This document shows, in pieces, positions 57,273 to 64,000 of a DNA stretch of 64,000 nt; the stretch's first letter is position 1; every line of letters begins with the position of its first letter. A program made the position numbers and the translations under genes. This DNA comes from Paralvinella palmiformis (taxonomy: Eukaryota; Annelida; Polychaeta; Terebellida; Alvinellidae), in contig JAODUP010000721.1 of assembly GCA_025642065.1 (NCBI GenBank), positions 261,001 to 325,000 of the forward strand, in the 5' to 3' direction. The notes beneath the pieces were generated by a model that saw nothing but the letters and a program-made list of their open reading frames with translations, was not told the origin of the DNA and did not search any database.

Positions 57273-58024
57273 TCAATATGAATATGGCGTACTCACTGGC
57301 CTACACGAACAAGGTATGTAAGTGGACCTAATCGTTTCACATTTGTTCCTGGCATCCACTTTCCTCTCCATTTTGATGGCTTCTGGTGACTGTTTATCTA
57401 TTATCTTACTGCGCAAGTCAGGTTTTATGAGACTGAATCTGGTTCGTGGTCGTCGTTTCAAAAACAACTCAGCTGGAGACCTGCCTGTGCTGTCATGTGG
57501 AGTTATTCTATACATCAACAGGAAATTAGCTAACTGCTGGCTTCGAGACATTGATAGAGACTTCCCAAGTCCTTATTTCAACGTCTGAACACAATGTTCA
57601 ATACAACCATTACTGGCTGGATGGTATCGTGGTGTCAATGTTTGCTTGATACCATTTAACTTCAAGAACTGTGCAAACTCTCGGCTTGCAAAATGTGGTC
57701 TGTTATCAGACTACTTCATGGGGAATGCCAAAAGACGCAAACAAGTTACGAAGAATCTCGATGACTCTCTGAGAGGTAGTACTTGCGGGGGGGGGGGGGG
57801 TACATCTAACCACTTGATTAATTGTCAACCACCAGAAGGTAGTTTGTTCGCTCGTATTCAGCTTGCGATTGGCAAATTTTGCAACTACCAACTAAATGTT
57901 CTATATCACTGTCTATACCAGGAAACCACAGATAACTTCGAGCCAACCCCTTCATACGAACAATTCCTTGATGTTCCTCATGTAAGTCGTTTAGCAGATG
58001 TGGTCTGTATTTAGTTGGGATCAC
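57273..58024 (-). pseudogene. gypsy integrase with internal deletion
   Basis: The zinc-binding part is intact: HEEHQGIVRMKGLARSYLWF, then CKICQ (HHCC). Core pieces are STTSQRVIEILRNLFASFGI and, after a shift, DNRPHFASREFAQFLKLNGI and YHPASNGCIEH, giving the second Asp and the Glu. The stretch that should hold the first Asp is missing between about 57,800 and 57,850, where a G14 run (57,787-57,800) lies. A further frame encodes FLLMYRITPHDSTGRSPAEL. Confidence 0.9.
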
Positions 58025-58056
58025 AACTCTTAACCCTCAACGTATACATCTTTGGT

Positions 58057-58767
58057 CTATGGACTACTCATATTTTCTACGAAAGTAGTGCTCCAAACAA
58101 TTAGGACATGGTTTAACACACGTGAGAGCACTTTCTCTTTCCGCATTTCTTCACTGATCTGTTGAACGATAATGGGTAAATCGTTGGTATAGGTAAAATA
58201 ATTCACCCGTAACTCTGTGGCTAAAGTAGACCCTGCAACTGGGAAACGCGATAACACATCAGCGTTTGTGTGATCTTCCGATTTCCTATACTGTATAGAG
58301 TATTGATAGGCCATCAGTATCAATGCCCATCTCTGTAACCTCAGAGCTGATAATGCTGGTATACCCGTCTTAGGACCAAATATTGTAGTAAGAGGTTTGT
58401 GATCCGTTACTAGATTAAATTCATACAAGTATTTATGGACCTTTTGAACACCATAGATGATTCCTAGAGCTTCACGCTTTATCTGCGCATAGTGTTTCTC
58501 TGCGGGCGTTAAGTGTACGTGATGCAAAGGCTGAATGATGGTCGTTTATCCAAATTCTGCATGGTGTGCGAAATTACACATCCAACTCCAAAAGGGGATG
58601 CATCACATGCTAGATGCAATGGCTTATTTACATCATAATGTACAAGCAGACTGTCACTTGTCAGACATTTCTTACAGTCTTAAAAGGCCTCCTCACACTC
58701 AGACGTCCACTTCCATTGAACATTATTTCCTAACAAGAGATACACAGGGGCTAACTTAGTAGACAGG
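58057..58767 (-). pseudogene. gypsy RNase H
   Basis: After a broken stretch (58,528-58,767) with frames reading LHLACDASPFGVGCVIS, the clear frame is HLTPAEKHYAQIKREALGII, LVTDHKPLTTIFGPKTG and LRLQRWALILMAYQYSIQYR. The Asp of ACDAS, the Glu of KREAL and the Asp of TDHKPL are the expected catalytic residues. The frame ends soon after ADVLSR. Confidence 0.92.
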
Positions 58768-59465
58768 TTATGCATAAACTTTACCATAATAGTTTACTAA
58801 ACCTAGGAACATACGAAGTTCCTCCACATTGCTAGGTTTCTTGGATCCCAAAATAGATGACATTTTCTCCTTTGTGGGATGCAGTCCATCTGCATCTACT
58901 TTATAGCCTAAGTACTCGACACTAGCTTCAATGAAGCTACATTTGGAAGTATTGACATGCATATTATAATGCTCTAGCCTCTGTAAGACTTCTTCAAGAA
59001 TTGTTTTATGTTTCTCATGATTAGATGATACAATCAAGATATCATCAAGATAGAACGTAACATGATCTAATCCACTTAATACTTGATCCATAACATTCTG
59101 AACGATCGACGGTGCTGGTACTGGAAAAGTCCTTTATGGACGTTCACAGTGAGGTATTCCTTTGATTCTTCAGATAAATCTAGCTGTTGATAAGCATTTG
59201 ATAAATCAAGCTTGGTAAACACTTTACATCCTGCCAACTTGGCAAAAAGGTTTTCCGTTGTTGGTACCGGATAGCATGTATCCACCACCACTTTATTTAT
59301 GGTGACTTTATAATCTCCACATATTCTGATTGATCCATTTGCCTTTGGAACAACCACAATCGGGGCTGCTGCCCACTTGCTTCTTTCCACCTTTACAATA
59401 AGATCATTACTCTCAAGTCGACACAATTCTTGCTCCACTTTGTCCTTGAGTGCATAAGGCACCAA
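58768..59465 (-). pseudogene. gypsy reverse transcriptase
   Basis: Blocks seen: APIVVVPKANGSIRICGDYK; VFTKLDLSNAYQQLDLSEES (motif A Asp present); VTFYLDDILIVSSNHEKHKT (YLDD catalytic pair); and VNTSKCSFIEASVEYLGYKV. At about 59,100-59,130 a deletion plus frame change removes the segment around RLPFG (motif B). It could not be active. Confidence 0.92.
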
Positions 59466-59576
59466 TCTAGGTTTGTAAAAGATTGGGTTTGAATGTGGTT
59501 TCAGCCTAACGTTGGCTGTGAGATGCTTAATCGTACCAATACCATCCTTGAATGCTGATGGGTGTGCTGCTATGAT

Positions 59577-60162
59577 TTAGGGTATCTTCTGTGCGCGCGT
59601 CCGTGGCATGACTTTAAAAATACTCTCCCAGTCCAGGTGAATAAACCTCATCCAATCACGACCTAACAATGGGGCTCTGTTGTTACCTCTGGCAATCAAT
59701 AAACGCAACTTGAATGACTGGTTCTCGTACCGAAGGTGAGGACTTGCTAAGATGTGATAGATGATTATGATACAGCGATTCAGAAACGATAGATCGTGCA
59801 GCACCTGTGTCCACTATAAACGTTATCTTTGTTCCTTCAACTTTTACTGGAACCGTAATTTTATCTGATTTACCTTTGGCTTCTGTACTGTATACGGTAA
59901 ATAAAGGTACTGTGTCATGGCCAGTTGATTCATAACTAAGTCCTTGAACTGTATTTACACTATCACCAACTTGATGAGTGCTACTGTTGTACCTCTGATA
60001 TCGTGATGATTTACATGCTTTAGCAATATGTTCAATTTTGGAACATTTATGACATGACCATGTCTTGGCATAATAACTGTCTGGATTATGCAGACCATTA
60101 CAGCGATAACAATTTTTTTCGCTGTTTGTTAGCATTCTTTTGTCTTGACTTCTGTGAGTCAC
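59577..60162 (-). pseudogene. gypsy zinc knuckle and aspartic protease
   Basis: Contains a Cys/His cluster CYRCNGLHNPDSYYAKTWSC, then CHKCSKIEHIAKAC (a CCHC-type knuckle with Glu where Gly is usual). The protease active site follows in FIVDTGAARSIVSESL. The frame ends at 59,683, and another frame continues LLIARGNNRAPLLGRDWM, the protease C-terminal GRDW motif. Confidence 0.87.
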
Positions 60163-60537
60163 TCCATTTATTTAGCTTTGACTTCAGTGAGTCACTCCAC
60201 TTTCTGGTTATCCTATTTACACTCCGTGTAACAACTAGTGTAGATTGACACCACTTCGTCTCACTGTGCGCTAGTTCTATTGCCCGAGCTTCTGAACAAG
60301 CTTTATCCCAAGTCAGGTCTGTTAATTGTTGTTGCTAATGAGAACAATCTGGTCTTTATTGCTGGACTCCGTACATCTATAAGTAGTGTATCCATCAGAG
60401 AGTTCTTTAGTGAATCACCAAACTCACAGTTTATACTGAGTTTCTTTAGAGCCAAAATAAAGTCTCTAACGCTTTCATTTTATTGCTGGCTAGGTTAGGT
60501 TTGTTATAATCCTCTAATAGCTTAGTCAGATCATTGT
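60163..60537 (-). pseudogene. gypsy gag remains
   Basis: Minus-strand pieces include DLTKLLEDYNKPNLAS and, after a shift, NESVRDFILALKKLSINCEF and LMDTLLIDVRSPAIKTRLFS, resembling the NESV..Y...L..L...C.FG segment of gypsy gag. A 26-nt near-repeat (TTGACTTCAGTGAGTCACTCCA / TTGACTTCTGTGAGTCACTCCA on the plus strand, 60,144-60,202) sits before the zinc knuckle. Confidence 0.75.
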
Positions 60538-61012
60538 CAGGTTTGGGGCGATTACAGGACGAAGATAATCGATTACTTCAGAACACTATGATTACGATTA
60601 CATTCATTTTGAATGTAATCGATTACGATTACATTATAAAGTAATCATGATTACAATGTATATAATAAAAACACGTAAATGATTCTTCATCAATATTCAC
60701 TCAGTTAATTGTATAATACCGATATAAACATGCTACAATGTTTACATGTTGCTTTGTAAGAACCACACTCATTTTATGGTCTGTTCTTGAAATGAAAATG
60801 TACAACAAGCTTTGATGCCATTGTACGATGTTGATTTGTTTTAGAATATCTGAGATCAATATCCATCATAGAACAAAGGAGCAAGTAATTCATTTGTTAT
60901 GAAGGTACAGGTATTTATAGAGATAACTGAGATTAGTGCAAGCTGAGATTAGTCCAAACAATATCAATGGAATTGTTTGAATATTTGGGAAATATATATT
61001 TAGTAACGAATT
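60538..61012 (+). repeat. Repeat R, longest uninterrupted copy
   Basis: Starts CAGGTTTGGGGCGATTACAGGAC and runs through repeated GATTACGATTACATT motifs to ...CAATATCAATGGAATTGTTTGAATATTTGGGAAATATATATTTAG. It provides the empty-site reference for the hAT insertion in the 30-kb copy. Confidence 0.87.
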
Positions 61013-62240
61013 GGATCATGAGTGGCGTGACTACAGCCAGGTAAGGTCTATATAATATATAGGATAATTCATTCATTCTTAAGTTTAGTCACAGATTAGA
61101 AAGTTTATATTGTATAATTAGAGACTAGTATACCCTCATTATAGGAAACGAAAATCTGATATTACATAATCTATCTGTTTAGGAAGGTTTTACTTTTATG
61201 TGGAACTAATTATATTGTAAATATTCAAAGGACTGTATCAAAGTGACTAATTTTATTTGTGTTATTCTAGTGACACTGCCTGGTGCTGTAATTACGTATA
61301 TTATAAGGTAAGGAACATATAGGCGCCTCCGTGGTCTAGGTCAGGTAATATATTGAAACAACTAAAAACTTACTCAAACTATCACAAATAAACCTGAATA
61401 ATTTACTAGATAGTTATTATCGATGATCACAACAGTTCCTCTAAATGACTTATTTATCATTTAGCCATTCATATCAAGCTTGTTTTATTTATCCAGAAGC
61501 TGACTTGACAAGGTATATGGTGTAATCACGTGAAGGTAAAGATCATTATATATATTGGTTGATACATTTTTAACAAAGGTATGTCTAATACAGAATTTAT
61601 TTCATCTGACAAGAAGTACAGTCATATCTGTTTTAAACTTTAATGTTTGGCATAGATCATCTTCGAGTAGACAATAATCACTTGTGTAGTTTAGCTTTCT
61701 GTTGGTAATTATTTAATATTTATTAATCGCTTTTTAGCTGGTTGAAGAGATGAAGAGAAAGGGTGTCGTATTTCTAAAACTGACATATGCCAATAGATTT
61801 ATTTTGGAAGACGTCATTTAAATTACTTTAATTTGCTTTATCTGCTTTCTTAAAAGTTCAAAATATCTTCTTCCAGGCAATGATAATATTACCAGTAAAT
61901 TATTCTTGTTCCTTATATTTTGAACAGAAATTGTTGTCATTCATAAAGTTGAGATGAGATGTCCAATAACTGAATTATGTGAATTACGTTCACATTTATT
62001 GTTAACGAATGTCAAGCATTTATATTGTGTATTCGACATTATGATGTGGATTTCATGTGGTTTCCTGACATTATTTCCACACAGATTATCGGAAATGTAA
62101 ACCGGTCGTTAACCAACGGTGACCCAAAGTCGTAAAGGTGACCGCGACGGTGTCTACCTTTTGACGACGTTAGTGTGACGTAGCTGTACTATCTGGGATG
62201 GAGCAGCACACACACACACACGCGTATGATCTACTAGCAT
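61013..62240. other. No gene recognised; SINE 5' stub
   Basis: Only a 19-nt SINE family 1 head (GGCGCCTCCGTGGTCTAGG, 61,321-61,340) and AT-rich sequence are seen. Confidence 0.5.
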
Positions 62241-62241
62241 A

Positions 62242-62760
62242 GATGCCAAATCTTACGGGTCACCCGTAAGTCTTGTTTTTTTAGCATTTGGCGGTATTAC
62301 GGGCGTAGGAATAATTCCTTACGGGTGATACGTATTGTCAGTTTAAATTTTTTTAAAAATAATTTTGCATGATTTTTTATCATCTAAATAAGCAATCCTT
62401 CGCGATTTTCGTTATCATTTAGTGAATCTGGAAGCGGCCATTTTGTTGTATTCATTTTGGATGAGAGCTGCCACCTAGCGGATACATGTGCACTAATGAA
62501 AGTCACACGTGATCTATACCAGGTTGCACATTTTGTTCCGGAAACCATGCGCTGGAAAGCGACCGTAAATTCACATCACATGCGAAAAATTTAGAGATAC
62601 GGAGCCTCCAACGAAGAAGCGCAAGCAATATACTGGAACATATCAGTCCTCTAGGAATGGTCAATTCCAAGGCGTTGTAACGCTCAGCGAGCTTGCAAGC
62701 AACCATACTTGGTACACTGTGTGTTGTCGTGACATAAAAGTGGTGATTCCGGTGATTACC
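62242..62760 (+). pseudogene. BED-finger-like transposon 5' fragment
   Basis: A hairpin CTTACGGG-TCA-CCCGTAAG (62,252-62,270) begins the segment. At 62,590-62,735 the plus strand encodes EPPTKKRKQYTGTYQSSRNG, then QGVVTLSE, HTWYTVCCRDIKV, similar to the N-terminal BED-like finger (YC..C..D) of hAT-like proteins in animals. A new repeat (CAGGGGCGGATCCAGGAATTTTTGG, 62,760 on) cuts it off. Confidence 0.55.
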
Positions 62761-62870
62761 AGGGGCGGATCCAGGAATTTTTGGGTGGAGGGTCTAAACA
62801 AGGACCAAATTACAAAGTGCCCAGAAGGGGGGGTGTAAGGGAGGAGGAGAACTGAAAGGCAGATAATGTT
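62760..62870 (+). mobile_element. Terminus of another DNA element
   Basis: CCAGGGGCGGATCCAGGAATTTTTGGGTGGAGGGTC is a hAT-type terminal sequence seen in many animal genomes. The other end was not located. Confidence 0.5.
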
Positions 62871-63021
62871 TAGATGTATTCTGAAGCATGTTAAAATCTG
62901 ATATATAATGTGTATCATATATACTGTGAAAAGTAGACATTCCTGTGAAGAAAGTTCCATGGTATGAGATTTGATGATTGGTTCAGTGTCTATACAGATT
63001 GTTAGGATTATTGGCGGTTAC

Positions 63022-63960
63022 TCAATTTGTTACTAGAAACATGAAAGTGTCCCCAGTCATAATGTGACATATTGTGCAGTGTGTCATTAAACTATTTAAT
63101 AAGCAGACTGACCATTTATGGTTGGAATCGATGTGTTTACAGTGATGTAGTTTCATTAGTGTTACGGCAGAAAACCTTGTGTCAGCCATCCAACACCTCA
63201 AATTGCGCTTGATTAGCCTTAACACAAGGAAACTACGTTCTGCGTCCGCAGATGTGGCAAACAGAGTACATCCTAACTCCAGCAAAATTCTAAAGTTTGG
63301 AAAGATATCTGGATCTGCAGATACCAAGGATTTCATCGAAGTATCAGGTAAATTGACCCTATCAGATTGCCTGGACACATATTGATCCATCTGGATACCT
63401 CGTTATCTAATGACCTCGGAGTTGGCATGTCGTCATGCTACGATTCAAATTACTCTGGGGGAGACACCCCTAGTTTGACCATTAAAGATGGTATTAGAGA
63501 CAGATAAGCACTCACTTGCCCGCAGTTGTCTATAGAGAAACGGTTCTGCAACTGTTGCAGTAAGATATCAATAAACGGAATGCCAATTGATCTCTTCTAA
63601 TAAAGAAGAAGTGTGTCAGGAGTTACGTTCGACCTATTACACTGAACCCTTGGAATCCTTGGCATTTCCTCTTCAGTACTTATCTATGAAGTAAACTGCT
63701 AAACGTACCATCTCTGGAATTCTACATCAATGCCATCCCTCAAACATTGAATCTCTGATTTGATATTGTCAATCATTGTGTATGCCTCAAACACGTCAAT
63801 ACGTCTTCTGTGTAGTTTAGCTGACAAACCTTTCAAATAATCCAAACTATTCTTCAATACTGAGAAGCCAACAATAACTCCCAAACTCTACAGACTACTT
63901 TTCAAACCATGAGCCGTAGTCTTGGTATCGCTATATCAATTCATTAAGCTCTCGATAAGC
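63022..63960 (-). pseudogene. hAT-like transposase C-terminal half (runs off the window)
   Basis: Minus strand in order: LKNSLDYLKGLSAKLHRRRI and VFEAYTMIDNIKSEIQCLRD (63,699-63,884); MPRIPRVQCNRSNV then KRSIGIPFIDILLQQLQNRF with one in-frame stop (about 63,530-63,670); and LFATSADAERSFLVLRLIKR then NLRCWMADTRFSAVTLMKLH (63,150-63,330), the C-terminal dimerisation block. This is the layout of the DUF4371/zinc-finger-MYM-associated hAT-like group. Frame changes show it is a relic. Its N-terminal part lies beyond 64,000. Confidence 0.85.
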
Positions 63961-64000
63961 ATGTGGATTAACCATATCATCAAGGCAAGTGATCTCATGT

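Larger units (their letters stand above)
56936..60537 (-). mobile_element. Degenerate Ty3/gypsy-type retrotransposon
   Basis: On the minus strand, high to low coordinate: gag remains, CCHC knuckle, protease, reverse transcriptase, RNase H, integrase and a C-terminal tail. Integrase after RNase H is the Ty3/gypsy order. At least six frame changes or stops, an internal deletion in reverse transcriptase and another in integrase make it non-functional. LTRs, primer-binding site and polypurine tract were not found, and gag lacks its N-terminal part where repeat R starts at 60,538. No env-like frame was seen. Confidence 0.9.

Noticed and set aside
56491..61012. R copies as the LTRs of the gypsy element
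   Set aside because: R occurs elsewhere without gypsy and in inverted orientation, starts with a hAT-like CAGGGTTGG-type end rather than TG...CA, and abuts gag interior with no leader or primer-binding site. Kept as an open question in findings.

Overview
The window is a stretch of an AT-rich animal nuclear genome. It has spliced genes with GT-AG (and one GC-AG) introns, abundant TA and CA/GT microsatellites, tRNA-derived SINEs, LINE remnants, a Ty3/gypsy-type retrotransposon and many hAT-type DNA transposons. The repeat mix would fit a marine invertebrate, possibly a mollusc, but the species cannot be fixed from the sequence alone.

Only two host genes could be reconstructed, and both assemble completely with consistent reading frames across every splice junction. 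On the minus strand, 10,572-27,655 holds a 16-exon gene for mitochondrial translation initiation factor 2 (MTIF2, 717 codons). On the plus strand, 41,474-55,388 holds a 10-exon gene for the J-domain/RRM protein DNAJC17 (309 codons), with one non-canonical GC-AG intron. The two genes point away from each other, separated by about 13.8 kb made largely of transposon debris.

Layout. 1-10.5 kb: no host gene recognised; one SINE, a LINE tail, a THAP-like fragment, microsatellites and a 41-bp palindrome. 10.5-27.7 kb: MTIF2, whose large introns carry two copies of one hAT family (one with a TA-flanked element nested in it), a 286-bp MITE, SINEs and a GT minisatellite. 27.7-41.4 kb: SINEs, a repeat family here called R, a hAT element with a perfect 8-bp target duplication nested inside R, three LINE remnants and a second type of hAT relic. 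41.5-55.4 kb: DNAJC17; intron 1 holds a hAT element with target duplication, a diverged relative whose end became a 64-bp tandem repeat, and a LINE fragment split by a TA microsatellite; intron 9 holds a decayed LINE reverse transcriptase. 55.5-61.3 kb: LINE tail, then a broken gypsy element on the minus strand flanked by two same-orientation copies of R. 62-64 kb: a BED-finger fragment and a hAT-like transposase relic running out of the window.

No new multi-gene functional system was found. The most informative points are the GC-AG intron, a transposon end that seems to lie on an MTIF2 splice acceptor, the nested hAT insertions with readable target duplications, TA-tract growth inside a former coding sequence, and the compact palindromes at 8.9 kb.
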